A stretch of DNA of 64,000 nt from Actinacidiphila bryophytorum. GTDB taxonomy: Bacteria; Actinomycetota; Actinomycetes; Streptomycetales; Streptomycetaceae. A program made the translations under genes and the position numbers. Below the pieces are notes generated by a model, which ran no database searches, was not told where the DNA came from, and worked only from the letters and a program-made list of their open reading frames with translations. Within the stretch, counting starts at the first letter, position 1, and each line of letters opens with the position of its first letter. The stretch covers positions 268,134 to 332,133 of the forward strand of contig NZ_JAFFIX010000007.1 of assembly GCF_016916835.1 (NCBI RefSeq). Reading direction: 5' to 3'. Positions 35,984 through 45,487 of this stretch are shown here, piece after piece.

Positions 35984-37171
35984 TCACGCCCGCGGGTCGG
36001 TCACGTCGTAGCGCCGCACGTAGGCCGCCAGGAAGCCCTGGAGGGTGGCGGTCGCGGGGATCGCGATGAGGGCGCCGACCGCCCCGAGCAGGGCCGTGCC
36101 CGCGATGACCGAGCCGAAGGCGACCGCCGGGTGGATGTCCACGGTCCGCGCGGTGATCCGCGGCTGGAGCAGGTAGTTCTCGAACTGCTGGTAGACCACG
36201 ACGAAGCACAGGACCCACAGCGCGTCCCACGGGTCCTCGGTGAAGGCGATCAGGACCGGCAGCGCGCCCGCCAGATACGTGCCGACGGTCGGGATGAACT
36301 GCGAGACCAGCCCGACCCAGACGGCCAGCGCGGGCGCGTAGGGCACGCCGAGCACCTGGAGCAGGACGTAGTGGGCGACACCGGAGATCAGCGCCATCAG
36401 CGCGCGGGAGTAGAGGTAGCCGCCGGTCTTGGCGACCGCGATCTCCCACGCCCGCAGCACCTCGGCCTGCCGGGCCGGCGGCAGCACCGAGCACAGCGCG
36501 CGCCGCAGCCGCGGGCCGTCGGCGGCGAAGTAGTAGGTGAAGAGCAGCACAGTGAAGAGCTGGAAGACGGTGCCGATGACGGTGGCGGACAGCCCCCACA
36601 CGCTGCTGGCGCCGTTCGCGAGGTAGGTGCGCACCCAGTCGGAGTGCAGGACGTTGTCGCGGAGTTTTCCGGTGTCGAGGTCGGAGTGGAAGGTCTTGTT
36701 GATCCACACGACGATGTCGTCCACGTAGTGCGGCAGGTTGCGGACGATGGTGCCGATCTGGTCGACCAGCAGCGAGCCGAGCGCCAGCACGAAGCCCGCC
36801 GCGGCCACCAGCACCACGAGGATGACCAGACCGGTGGCCGCACCGCGGCGGACCCCGCGGGTGGCCATCCAGTCCACCGCGGGTTCGATGGCCACCGCGC
36901 AGAAGAACGAGATCACGACGTTGACCAGCAGCCCCAGGAGCCGGTCGAAAACCCAGTGCGCGAACTGGTAGCAGCCGAGGAGCGCGAAGGCGAGCACCAG
37001 TGCGCGGGGCAGCCAGCGCGGCATGCGGGCTCGCGGGGCGCCGGGCGTGCCATGGGAAGCGGGTCCGCCGGGCGGCGGGGCAGGAGGCGTGGCCGGATCG
37101 GGGGTGTCGTCACTTCCTGCCACGCGCCAAGTGTCACCTCGGGCGGGGGGAAAGTCCTGATATCGACTCAT
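35984..37171 (-). CDS. AI-2E family (PerM-like) membrane transporter
   Basis: 395 residues. About 50 Pro/Ala-rich cytoplasmic residues are followed by seven or eight hydrophobic segments with the family pattern ([51 protein letters not shown]). Family members export autoinducers or move Na+/Li+ and small solutes; the true substrate is unknown. The ATG at 37171 has a weak ribosome site, and a GTG at 37123 is possible. It lies upstream of recA, on the same strand. Confidence 0.88.
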   Translation of the reverse strand: MSRYQDFPPARGDTWRVAGSDDTPDPATPPAPPPGGPASHGTPGAPRARMPRWLPRALVLAFALLGCYQFAHWVFDRLLGLLVNVVISFFCAVAIEPAVDWMATRGVRRGAATGLVILVVLVAAAGFVLALGSLLVDQIGTIVRNLPHYVDDIVVWINKTFHSDLDTGKLRDNVLHSDWVRTYLANGASSVWGLSATVIGTVFQLFTVLLFTYYFAADGPRLRRALCSVLPPARQAEVLRAWEIAVAKTGGYLYSRALMALISGVAHYVLLQVLGVPYAPALAVWVGLVSQFIPTVGTYLAGALPVLIAFTEDPWDALWVLCFVVVYQQFENYLLQPRITARTVDIHPAVAFGSVIAGTALLGAVGALIAIPATATLQGFLAAYVRRYDVTDPRA

Positions 37172-37251
37172 TCGGCGCAGCAGGTAGGCCTGCTGCGGCC
37201 TGGCCCGCGCCGCCGGGCGGACACCGCGTCGGCGTCCGCCCGGCAGTCAGG

Positions 37252-37446
37252 TCAGCGGCGGGCGGCGGGGACGTCCATCGCGGCGCACACGGCGCGCCAG
37301 ACGTCCTTGGCCTCCCACCCGTCGTCCAGCGCCTGGTGGACCGTACGGCCGCCAAGTTCCGCCATGACATGGTCACGTGCGAAGGAGTCGGCGTAGGCGT
37401 CACCGAAGTGGGCGCGCATTCGTTCCCAGAAAATCGTCAACCGCAT
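37252..37446 (-). CDS. DUF3046 family small protein
   Basis: 64 residues. MRLTIFWERMRAHFG followed by FARDHVMAELGGRTV and a DVWRAVC segment are the hallmarks of DUF3046, an actinobacterial helical protein often found near recA/recX. Function unknown. The ATG at 37446 is the only family-consistent start. Confidence 0.9.
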   Translation of the reverse strand: MRLTIFWERMRAHFGDAYADSFARDHVMAELGGRTVHQALDDGWEAKDVWRAVCAAMDVPAARR

Positions 37447-37493
37447 GGCTGCCAGTATCGCGCGCCCGCCGCGTGGATCCCGCCCGGCCGCCG

Positions 37494-37820
37494 TCACATG
37501 CCGGACAGAGCGCGTACTGCCGCGGTCACGAGCACCGCCGCCGCGATGACCACCAGGAAGGGCGCCCGCAGCAGCACCGCGGCCCAGGCCGCCGCCAGCC
37601 CGGCGGCGCGTGCGTCGAGGGTGAGCCGCAGCTGGTCGGTGCCGAAGGTCTGCAGTGCGGTGAGCGCGGCGAGCAGCGCGATCGGCACCAGCGCCGCGAG
37701 CCGCTTGACCAGCGGCCTTTCCAGCAGCCCCGCCGGTACCGACAGGCCCAGCAGCTTCACCGCGTAGCAGCCTGCCGCGGTCACCGCGATCGCCGTCCAG
37801 GAGTCGGCTGCCGTACTCAT
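37494..37820 (-). CDS. azlD: AzlD-type branched-chain amino acid exporter subunit
   Basis: 108 residues with three or four hydrophobic helices. AzlD is the small partner of AzlC in branched-chain amino acid (or analogue) export. It overlaps azlC by four bases (ATGA), so translation is coupled. Assignment rests on size, topology and pairing. Confidence 0.87.
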   Translation of the reverse strand: MSTAADSWTAIAVTAAGCYAVKLLGLSVPAGLLERPLVKRLAALVPIALLAALTALQTFGTDQLRLTLDARAAGLAAAWAAVLLRAPFLVVIAAAVLVTAAVRALSGM

Positions 37821-38593
37821 CGCCCCGCCTCCCCCGATGCCGTACCGGCCTGCCCTGCGCGACCGCCACGGCCGTCACGGCCGCGCCGGGTGGCCGCCAG
37901 CACCAGTGGCGCGGCGAGCGCGGCGACCAGCACCGGCACCCCGGCCGGCAGCAGCGGCAGCGCGGCCAGGGCGAGCAGTACGGCGAGCGCGGCCACGGAC
38001 CGCTCCGTCCGCCCCTTGACCATCGGGGCCAGCAGGGCGAGGAATACGGCAGGACCTGCCGCGTCCAGGCCCCAGGCCGCGGGATCGCCCAGCGCGGAGG
38101 CGCCGAGCGCTCCGCCCAGGGTCGTGAGATTCCACAGGGCGTACAGGCTCGCCCCGGTCACCGTGAAGCCGAGCCTGGCGCGGGAGCGGTCCCGCTGGGC
38201 GAGCGCGACCGCGGACGTCTCGTCGATGACCCACTGCGCCGCGAGCGGCCGCAAGCCCGCCGGGAGCCGCAGCAGCTGGGACAGCCGCAGCCCGTAGAAG
38301 GCGTTGCGGGCGCCCAGGAAGAAGGCTCCGGCGGCGGCAGCGAACGGGCTGCCCCCCGAGCCGAGCGCGCTGACCAGGGCGAACTGGGAGGCGCCGGTGA
38401 AGACCAGCAGCGACAGCAGGCAGCTCTGCAGCACCGTGAGCCCGGCGCCGGCGGAGGTCACGCCGAAGGCGAATCCTGACAGGCCCACGGCCACGCCGAC
38501 GCCGAGGGCGTCGCGGACCACGCGTGAGCGGGACGGGTGCGGGGGCTGCGGCCGGTCTGCGTCGGCCCTGCCGGATATCGGCGGTGCGGTCAT
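37817..38593 (-). CDS. azlC: AzlC-type branched-chain amino acid exporter
   Basis: 258 residues. Hydrophobic, with family motifs GVAVGLSGFAFGV, FTGASQFALV, FFLGARNAFYGL and QWVIDETSAV. It exports branched-chain amino acids in complex with AzlD. The araC-like gene ends nine bases upstream, so regulator, azlC and azlD probably form one operon. Confidence 0.92.
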   Translation of the reverse strand: MTAPPISGRADADRPQPPHPSRSRVVRDALGVGVAVGLSGFAFGVTSAGAGLTVLQSCLLSLLVFTGASQFALVSALGSGGSPFAAAAGAFFLGARNAFYGLRLSQLLRLPAGLRPLAAQWVIDETSAVALAQRDRSRARLGFTVTGASLYALWNLTTLGGALGASALGDPAAWGLDAAGPAVFLALLAPMVKGRTERSVAALAVLLALAALPLLPAGVPVLVAALAAPLVLAATRRGRDGRGGRAGQAGTASGEAGR

Positions 38594-38602
38594 CGGCCCA
38601 GA

Positions 38603-39451
38603 CTAGGAAGGCGCAGGCGGCGGGTCTTGTACGTTCTTGCGTTCGCGCTGGTACGCCCCGGGCGGGACGCCGACGATCCGCGTGAAGTGTCGGTTCAGGT
38701 GCGACTGGTCGGTGAAGCCGACGGTGGTCGCGGCGGCGGCCGGCGCGACGCCCGCGTCCAGCAGTCTGCGGGCCTGCCGGACGCGCTCGCCGGTCAGCCA
38801 GGTGTGCGGGGGCAGTCCGTAGGCGGACTTGAACGCCCGCAGGAGCGCGAAGGGGCTGGTGCCGAAGTCCGCGGCGAGCTGTTCCAGGGTCGGCGGCTGC
38901 GCGAGGTCGGCCGTCAGCACGTCGCGGGCGCGGGCGGCGACGGCCTGCCCGGCCGAGCGTCCGCGCACCGCGACGGGGCCGGCCCCGTGCCGGGCGAGCA
39001 CCCGGGCCAGCAGGAGGCGCAGCGCGGTGTCCGCCGCCAGCGCGTTGTCGCCCTCCGCCGCCGCGTGGACGTCGGCGATCATCCGGGCGGTGACCGGGTC
39101 GGCGAGGACGGTGGTGTCAAAGGCAGGCGTGCCGCGTGCCGCGGAGAGGTCGGCGGCCACCGAGGCGACCACCTGCCGTGCGGGGTAGAGGACGCGGTAG
39201 GCCCAGCCCTCCTCGGTGCCCGCGTACGCCGAATGCGGGGTCTCGGGGTTGATCAGCACGACACCGCCGGCACCGGCGCGCTCGGCGCCGTCCGGCAGCC
39301 CGATGCCCTCCACTCCCGCGGTGACCGCGGCGATCACGTAGCCGTCATGGGCATGCCGGGGGAAGGTGTGCCGGACGTAACGCGCCCGCAGCAGGTCCAC
39401 CCCCGGCAGCGCCGGGTGCTCCCAGTGTCTCGCCTGCTCGCGGGCCGTCAT
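38603..39451 (-). CDS. AraC-family transcriptional regulator
   Basis: 282 residues. N-terminal cupin-like AraC_binding domain (about 25-110, HTFPRHAHDGYV and INPETPHS), C-terminal double helix-turn-helix (about 175-275, ending ARRLLDAG...VGFTDQSHLNRHFTRIVGVPPGAYQ). It probably controls azlCD just downstream, in response to an amino acid or analogue (inference). Divergent from lhr with 91 bases between. Confidence 0.93.
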   Translation of the reverse strand: MTAREQARHWEHPALPGVDLLRARYVRHTFPRHAHDGYVIAAVTAGVEGIGLPDGAERAGAGGVVLINPETPHSAYAGTEEGWAYRVLYPARQVVASVAADLSAARGTPAFDTTVLADPVTARMIADVHAAAEGDNALAADTALRLLLARVLARHGAGPVAVRGRSAGQAVAARARDVLTADLAQPPTLEQLAADFGTSPFALLRAFKSAYGLPPHTWLTGERVRQARRLLDAGVAPAAAATTVGFTDQSHLNRHFTRIVGVPPGAYQRERKNVQDPPPAPS

Positions 39452-39481
39452 GGGGCCATTGTGGCGTGACCGCGCCAGGAG

Positions 39482-39490
39482 TTATCCACA
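39482..39490 (+). promoter_or_regulatory. DnaA-box-like 9-mer upstream of lhr
   Basis: TTATCCACA, the same 9-mer as upstream of recA. It lies 23 bases before the damage-type promoter of lhr. Confidence 0.45.
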
Positions 39491-39513
39491 GGTGGCGATT
39501 CCGGCTCAGCGCG

Positions 39514-39536
39514 CTGTCGGTGCGGCGAGGCAGGAT
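39514..39536 (+). promoter_or_regulatory. RecA-NDp-like (PafBC-type) promoter of lhr
   Basis: CTGTCGGTG, eight bases, CAGGAT: one mismatch in the -35 element and one in the -10. The -35 is identical to that of the dinG-like gene. The -10 ends six bases before the ATG, so the transcript is predicted to be leaderless. Confidence 0.6.
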
Positions 39537-39542
39537 GGTGGC

Positions 39543-42500
39543 ATGTCCAGTCGCAGCAGCCTCGACGCCTTCTCCCCCGCCACCCGCGCGTGGTTCACGG
39601 GGGCGTTCAGCGAGCCCACACCCGCCCAGGCCGGGGCGTGGACGGCCATCGCCGAGGACTCCGACGTGCTGGTCGTCGCACCCACCGGTTCCGGCAAGAC
39701 ACTCGCCGCCTTCCTGGCCGCGCTCGACCGGCTGGCCGCCACCCCGCCGCCGGCCGAAGCCCGCAAGCGCTGCCGGGTCCTGTACGTCTCGCCCCTGAAA
39801 GCCCTGGCGGTGGACGTGGAGCGCAATCTGCGCAGCCCGCTGGCGGGCCTGCGCCAGGAGTCGGTGCGCCTCGGGCTGCCGGAGCCGCAGGTGCGGGTCG
39901 GCATCCGCTCGGGCGACACCCCGCCGGCCGAGCGCCGCGCACTGGCCACCAGGCCGCCCGACATCCTCATCACCACCCCCGAGTCGCTCTTCCTCATGCT
40001 CACCTCCGCGGCACGGGACGCGCTGAGCGGGGTGGAGACGGTGATCCTGGACGAGGTGCACGCGGTGGCGGGCACCAAGCGGGGCGCCCACCTGGCCCTG
40101 TCCCTCGAACGACTGGACCACCTGCTGGACCGGCCCGCCCGCCGGATCGGGCTGTCCGCCACCGTGCGCCCGGTGGACGAGATCGCCCGCTACCTGTCGC
40201 CGCAGCGCAGGGTCACCGTCGTCCAGCCGCCGTCGCAGAAGGACTTCCAGCTGTCGGTGGTGGTGCCCGTCGAGGACCTGGCAGAGCTGGGCGGCTCGCC
40301 GGTCGCCGACCAGGCCGAGCACAGCGGCCCCGCCGCGGGTCCCGCCGAGCGGCCGTCGATCTGGCCGCACGTGGAGGAGCGGATCGCCGACCTCGTGCAG
40401 GCCCACCGCTCGACGATCGTGTTCGCCAACTCGCGGCGGCTGGCCGAGCGGCTGTGCAACCGGCTCAACGAGATCGGCCACGAGCGGGCGGAGGGCGAGG
40501 CGCTGCCCGAGGCCCACTCGCCCGCCCAGGTCATGGCCCAGTCGGGGGCGGCCCGCGGGGCTTCCCCCGTGCTGGCCAGAGCGCACCACGGCTCGGTGTC
40601 CAAGGAGCAGCGGGCGCTGGTCGAGGAGGACCTGAAGGCCGGCCGGCTGCCGGCCGTCGTCGCGACCTCCAGCCTGGAGCTGGGGATCGACATGGGCGCG
40701 GTCGACCTGGTCGTCCAGGTGGAGTCGCCGCCCTCGGTCGCCTCCGGGCTCCAGCGGGTCGGGCGCGCGGGGCACCAGGTGGGCGCGGTCTCCACCGGCG
40801 TGGTCTTCCCGAAGTACCGCGGTGACCTGGTGCAGTCCGCGGTGGTCACCGAGCGGATGCGGGCGGGGGCGATCGAGTCGCTGCGGGTCCCCGCCAATCC
40901 ACTCGACGTGCTGGCCCAGCAGATCGTCGCGATGACCGCGCTGGACAGCTGGGACGTCGACGAGCTGCTGGCGGTGGTGCGGCGCGCGGCACCCTTCGCC
41001 TCGCTGCCGCACTCCGCCTACACGGCGGTGCTGGACATGCTCGCCGGGCGCTACCCCTCCGACGCCTTCGCCGAGCTGCGCCCGCGGCTGGTGTGGGACC
41101 GGGTGGCGAACACGCTGACCGGGCGGCCGGGGGCGCAGCGGCTCGCCGTCACCTCGGGCGGCACCATCCCCGACCGGGGACTTTTCGGAGTCTTCCTGGC
41201 GGGGGCCGACCCGAAGAAGGGCGGCGGGCGGGTCGGCGAGCTGGACGAGGAGATGGTCTACGAGTCCAGGGTCGGCGACGTCTTCACCCTGGGCACCACG
41301 TCCTGGCGGATCGAGGACATCACCAGGGACCGGGTGCTGGTCACACCCGCACCGGGGGCACCGGGGCGGCTGCCCTTCTGGAAGGGCGACCAGCTGGGCC
41401 GCCCGCTGGAGCTCGGCCGGGCGCTGGGCGCGTGGCTGCGTGAGGTCGGGGCGCTCACCGAGGGGCCGGCCAGAGAGCGGCTGTCGGCGGCGGGCCTGGA
41501 CACCTGGGCCGCGGACAACGTGCTGGCCTATCTCGCCGAGCAGCGGCAGGCCTGCGGCCACGTCCCGGACGACCGGACGATCGTGGTCGAGCGCTTCCGC
41601 GACGAGCTGGGCGACTGGCGGGTGATCATCCACTCGCCGTTCGGCGCGCAGGTGCACGCGCCGTGGGCGCTCGCGCTCGGCGCGCGGCTGCAGGAGAAGT
41701 ACGGCCTGGACGCGCAGGCGATGCACGCAGACGACGGCATCGTGCTGCGGCTGCCGGACGCCGACCTGATGGGGCTCGACCTGCTGGACGTCGACCCGTC
41801 GCGGCAGGGGGCCGAGTTCGACCCCGAGCAGTCGCCGGTCGGGGCCGCCGACGTCGCCTTCGACAAGGGCGAGGTCGAGCAGCTGGTCACCGACCAGGTG
41901 GGCGGGTCGGCGCTGTTCGCGTCCCGCTTCCGCGAGTGCGCGGCCCGGGCGCTGCTGCTGCCGCGCCGCAGCCCCGGCAAGCGCACCCCGCTGTGGCAGC
42001 AGCGCCAGCGTGCCTCGCAGCTGCTGGAAGTCGCCTCCGAGTACGGCTCCTTCCCGATCGTCCTCGAAGCGGTGCGCGAATGCCTCCAGGACGTCTTCGA
42101 CGTGCCGGGGCTGGTGGAGCTGATGGGCGACATCGAGGCGCGCAGGGTGCGGCTGGTGGAGGTGACCACGACCGAGCCGTCGCCCTTCGCCAGGTCGCTG
42201 CTGTTCGGCTATGTCGCGCAGTTCCTCTACGAGGGGGACTCGCCGCTGGCGGAGCGGCGGGCGGCTGCGCTGTCGCTGGACTCGCGGCTGCTGGCCGAGC
42301 TGCTGGGTCAGGCGGAGCTGCGCGAGCTGCTCGATGCCGAGGTGCTGGCCGAACTGGACCGCGAGCTGCAGTGGCTGACCGAGGACCGCAGGGCCAGGAG
42401 CGCGGAGGGCGTGGCGGACCTGTTGCGGCTGCTCGGGCCGCTGACCGGGGCCGAGCTGTCCGCCAGGGGTGCGGACCCGGCGTGGGCGGCCGAGCTGGAA

Positions 42501-44198
42501 TCCGCCCGGCGGGCGATCCGGGTGCGGATCGCCGGGGCCGAGCACTGGGCTGCGGTGGAGGACGCGGGGCGGCTGCGGGACGCGCTGGGCACCGCCCTGC
42601 CGGTGGGGGTGCCGGTGGCCTTCACCGAGCCGGTGAAGGACCCGCTGGGGGATCTGCTGGCCCGCTATGCCCGCACGCACGGGCCGTTCACGACCGGGGA
42701 GGCGGCGGCGCGCTTCGGGCTGGGGGCGGCGGTGGCCGACGGCGTGCTGCACCGGCTGGCCGCGGCGGGGCGGGTGGTGCAGGGCGAGTTCAGGCCCGGC
42801 GGGGCGGGCCAGGAGTGGTGCGACGCGGCAGTGCTGCGCCGACTGCGCCGCAGGTCGCTCGCGGCGCTGCGGCAGGAGCTGGAGCCGGTGCCGCCGGCGA
42901 CGCTGGGCGTCTTCCTGCCGCAGTGGCAGCACATCGGCACGCACAGTCTGCGCGGAATGGACGGACTGGCGCGGGCCGTCGAGCAGTTGCAGGGCGCGTC
43001 GGTGCCGGCCTCCGCGCTGGAGAAACTGGTCCTGCCGTCCCGGGTGGCCGGCTACACCCCGGCGATGCTGGACGAGCTGACCTCCTCAGGCGAGATCCTC
43101 TGGGCGGGCGCCGGTGCGCTCCCCGGCAAGGACGGCTGGGTCTCGCTCTACCTCGCCGACACCGCACCGCTGCTGCTCCCCCACCCGCAGCCGCTGGAGC
43201 TGACCCCGCTCCACCAGGCGGTGCTGACCGCGCTGTCCGGCGGGTACGGGCTGTTCTTCCGGCAGATCGCCGACCAGGTGCGGGCCAGTGGCCTGGAGGT
43301 CGGCGAACCGCAGCTCGCAGAGGCCGTGTGGGACCTGGCGTGGTCGGGCCGGCTCACCAACGACACACTGGCACCGCTGCGCGCGCTGCTCGGCTCCGGC
43401 CGCACGGCGGGGGCGACCGCGCACCGGGCGCCTCGCTCGGTGCCACGCGGCCGGTACAGCTCGCTCGCCGCCCGGGCCGTGCCCCGCGCGACCGCGTCGC
43501 GCAACGGTCCGCCGACCGCCGCGGGGCGATGGTCGCTGGTGCCGGAGGCCGAGCAGGACCCGACGCTGCGCGCCCACGCCCTCACGCACTCGCTGCTCGA
43601 CCGGCACGGCGTGGTGACCAGGGGTGCGGTGGCCGCGGAGGGCGTCGAGGGCGGCTTCTCCGCGGCCTACCGGGTGCTGGCGGCGCTGGAGGAGACCGGC
43701 CAGGCGCGGCGCGGCTATGTGATCGAGGGGCTGGGCGCGGCGCAGTTCGCGATGGACGGGGCGGTGGACCGCCTCCGTGCGCTGAGCACGGCCCGGGAGC
43801 GGGAGGAGGAGCAGGCAGGCCGCGCCAGGACCGTCGTGCTGGCCGCGGCGGACCCGGCCAACCCCTATGGCGCCGCGCTGCCGTGGCCCGAGCAGCCGCC
43901 GGGCGTCGGGCACCGCCCCGGCCGCAAAGCGGGCGCCCTGGTCGTGCTCACCGACGGCGAGGTCGCCCTGTATGTGGAGCGGGGCGGCAAGACGCTGCTG
44001 GCCTGGCCCATGGACGAGATACGGATGCAGGCCGCGGCCGACGCGCTGGCGCTGGCGGTCAGGGAGGGCGCGCTGGGCAGGCTCACCGTCGAGCGGGCGA
44101 ACGGCGAGCCGGCGCTGACCTCGCCGCTCGGCCGGGCACTGGAGGCGGCGGGCTTCCACGCCACCCCCCGCGGCCTGCGGCTGCGCGACTCCCGCTGA
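39543..44198 (+). CDS. lhr: Large ATP-dependent helicase Lhr
   Basis: 1551 residues, the expected length for actinobacterial Lhr. Helicase core about residues 20-430: Walker A APTGSGKT, box II LDEVHAV, motif VI QRVGRAGHQ. Winged-helix and Lhr-core domains follow to about 860. The long Lhr-CTD includes HTH_42-like repeats and ends in a beta-barrel. Lhr moves 3'-5' on single-stranded DNA and unwinds RNA:DNA hybrids; it is damage-induced in mycobacteria (family knowledge). A damage-type promoter is directly upstream and a DNA glycosylase gene follows by 45 bases, so a repair unit is likely. Confidence 0.95.
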   Translation: MSSRSSLDAFSPATRAWFTGAFSEPTPAQAGAWTAIAEDSDVLVVAPTGSGKTLAAFLAALDRLAATPPPAEARKRCRVLYVSPLKALAVDVERNLRSPLAGLRQESVRLGLPEPQVRVGIRSGDTPPAERRALATRPPDILITTPESLFLMLTSAARDALSGVETVILDEVHAVAGTKRGAHLALSLERLDHLLDRPARRIGLSATVRPVDEIARYLSPQRRVTVVQPPSQKDFQLSVVVPVEDLAELGGSPVADQAEHSGPAAGPAERPSIWPHVEERIADLVQAHRSTIVFANSRRLAERLCNRLNEIGHERAEGEALPEAHSPAQVMAQSGAARGASPVLARAHHGSVSKEQRALVEEDLKAGRLPAVVATSSLELGIDMGAVDLVVQVESPPSVASGLQRVGRAGHQVGAVSTGVVFPKYRGDLVQSAVVTERMRAGAIESLRVPANPLDVLAQQIVAMTALDSWDVDELLAVVRRAAPFASLPHSAYTAVLDMLAGRYPSDAFAELRPRLVWDRVANTLTGRPGAQRLAVTSGGTIPDRGLFGVFLAGADPKKGGGRVGELDEEMVYESRVGDVFTLGTTSWRIEDITRDRVLVTPAPGAPGRLPFWKGDQLGRPLELGRALGAWLREVGALTEGPARERLSAAGLDTWAADNVLAYLAEQRQACGHVPDDRTIVVERFRDELGDWRVIIHSPFGAQVHAPWALALGARLQEKYGLDAQAMHADDGIVLRLPDADLMGLDLLDVDPSRQGAEFDPEQSPVGAADVAFDKGEVEQLVTDQVGGSALFASRFRECAARALLLPRRSPGKRTPLWQQRQRASQLLEVASEYGSFPIVLEAVRECLQDVFDVPGLVELMGDIEARRVRLVEVTTTEPSPFARSLLFGYVAQFLYEGDSPLAERRAAALSLDSRLLAELLGQAELRELLDAEVLAELDRELQWLTEDRRARSAEGVADLLRLLGPLTGAELSARGADPAWAAELESARRAIRVRIAGAEHWAAVEDAGRLRDALGTALPVGVPVAFTEPVKDPLGDLLARYARTHGPFTTGEAAARFGLGAAVADGVLHRLAAAGRVVQGEFRPGGAGQEWCDAAVLRRLRRRSLAALRQELEPVPPATLGVFLPQWQHIGTHSLRGMDGLARAVEQLQGASVPASALEKLVLPSRVAGYTPAMLDELTSSGEILWAGAGALPGKDGWVSLYLADTAPLLLPHPQPLELTPLHQAVLTALSGGYGLFFRQIADQVRASGLEVGEPQLAEAVWDLAWSGRLTNDTLAPLRALLGSGRTAGATAHRAPRSVPRGRYSSLAARAVPRATASRNGPPTAAGRWSLVPEAEQDPTLRAHALTHSLLDRHGVVTRGAVAAEGVEGGFSAAYRVLAALEETGQARRGYVIEGLGAAQFAMDGAVDRLRALSTAREREEEQAGRARTVVLAAADPANPYGAALPWPEQPPGVGHRPGRKAGALVVLTDGEVALYVERGGKTLLAWPMDEIRMQAAADALALAVREGALGRLTVERANGEPALTSPLGRALEAAGFHATPRGLRLRDSR

Positions 44199-44243
44199 CC
44201 AGACCCCGTGCGGGGCTGCGGCGCCCGGGGGGATGATGAAGGG

Positions 44244-45044
44244 GTGCCTGAAGGAGACACGGTGTGGCTGACCGCCCGGCGGCTGGACGCGGCGTTGGCG
44301 GGCCGGCCGCTGGTGCGGGCGGACCTGCGGGTGCCGCAGCTGGCCACGGTGCGGCTGGAGGGCCGGCGCGTGCTGGAGGTGACCCCGCGGGGCAAGCACC
44401 TGCTCACCCGGCTGGACGGCGGCATGACGCTGCACTCGCATCTGCGGATGGACGGTGCCTGGCACCTCTACGCGCCCGGGGAGCGGTGGCGGGGCGGCGC
44501 CGAGCACCAGGTGCGGGCGGTGCTGGGGAATGCGGACCGGACGGCTGTCGGCTACCGGCTGCCGGTCCTGGAGCTGCTGCCCACGGCGGACGAAGCGCAG
44601 GTCGTCGGCCACCTCGGACCCGATCTGCTCGGACCGGGCTGGGACCCGGCGGCGGCACTGGCCCGGCTGGCGGCGGGGCCGGAGCGGCCGGTGGGTGAGG
44701 CGCTGCTCGACCAGCGCAATCTGGCCGGGATCGGCAATGTCTACGCGGCCGAGCTGTGCTTCCTGCGCGGGGTGACCCCGTGGACCCCCTTCGGCGAGGT
44801 CGGGGCGCCGGAGAAGCTGGTGGTGCTGGCCAAGCGGCTGCTGGAGGCCAACAAGGCCCGTCCCGGCCATGTGACGACCGGGGACACGCGGCGCGGGCGT
44901 ACGCACTGGGTGTACGACCGGGCGCACCGGCCCTGCCTGCGCTGCGGCACCCCGGTCAGGGGCGGCGAGCACGGCCCGGCGGGGCAGCGCAGGGTGGCCT
45001 ACTGGTGTCCGCGCTGCCAGCGCGGACCCGTACCGGCCGGTTAG
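44244..45044 (+). CDS. Fpg/Nei-family DNA glycosylase
   Basis: 266 residues. N-terminal PEGD gives the Pro2-Glu3 catalytic pair, followed by the H2TH region (about 155-205, EALLDQRNLAGIGNVYAAE). The zinc finger is CLRCGTPV...YWCPRCQ. It excises oxidised bases and cleaves the abasic site. The PEGDTVW start places it with actinobacterial Nei2/Nei-like enzymes rather than MutM. The GTG start lies 45 bases after lhr; ribosome site GATGAAGG. Confidence 0.92.
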   Translation: MPEGDTVWLTARRLDAALAGRPLVRADLRVPQLATVRLEGRRVLEVTPRGKHLLTRLDGGMTLHSHLRMDGAWHLYAPGERWRGGAEHQVRAVLGNADRTAVGYRLPVLELLPTADEAQVVGHLGPDLLGPGWDPAAALARLAAGPERPVGEALLDQRNLAGIGNVYAAELCFLRGVTPWTPFGEVGAPEKLVVLAKRLLEANKARPGHVTTGDTRRGRTHWVYDRAHRPCLRCGTPVRGGEHGPAGQRRVAYWCPRCQRGPVPAG

Positions 45045-45063
45045 CCGGCGGACTCGGGCGCCC

Positions 45064-45345
45064 TCAGGCAGCTCCGGCCCGGCGGGAGCGCCGGATGTGC
45101 GCCGGCACGGCGTGCAGGGGTATGAGGCCGAGGCTCCAGCCGCCCGCGGCCACGGCGCCCTGCCAGCCGGCCACCGCCTCGGGGCGTACCGCGAGCCGCA
45201 GCAGCGCCCCCCACCACAGCACCCCGCCGATCACACCGATGACGCAGCGCAGTATTCGCGGCCACGACGCGCGCCGGGCGGGTAGCAGGCGGAAGCGGGG
45301 CGGGACTGCCGGAGGTTCCTGCGGGAGTTCCTGGAGCGCATGCAT
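45064..45345 (-). CDS. Small membrane protein of unknown function
   Basis: 93 residues. Pro-rich N-terminus, two hydrophobic segments (about 32-52 and 60-80) and an Arg-rich C-terminal end. AGGAGG precedes the ATG. It lies 142 bases downstream of dps on the same strand and converges with the glycosylase gene. No family recognised. Confidence 0.65.
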   Translation of the reverse strand: MHALQELPQEPPAVPPRFRLLPARRASWPRILRCVIGVIGGVLWWGALLRLAVRPEAVAGWQGAVAAGGWSLGLIPLHAVPAHIRRSRRAGAA

Positions 45346-45487
45346 GGCTGCCTCCTGTGACCCCGAGTTCGCGGCGGGGGCCGCACGGTGGCGGCCCCCG
45401 TACTGCCGACGGACTCCCGTACCCGAACGAGGCGGACCAGGCGCTCGGGCAGCGGGACGGTCAGTCGGGACGGGCGGATCAGGAGGG

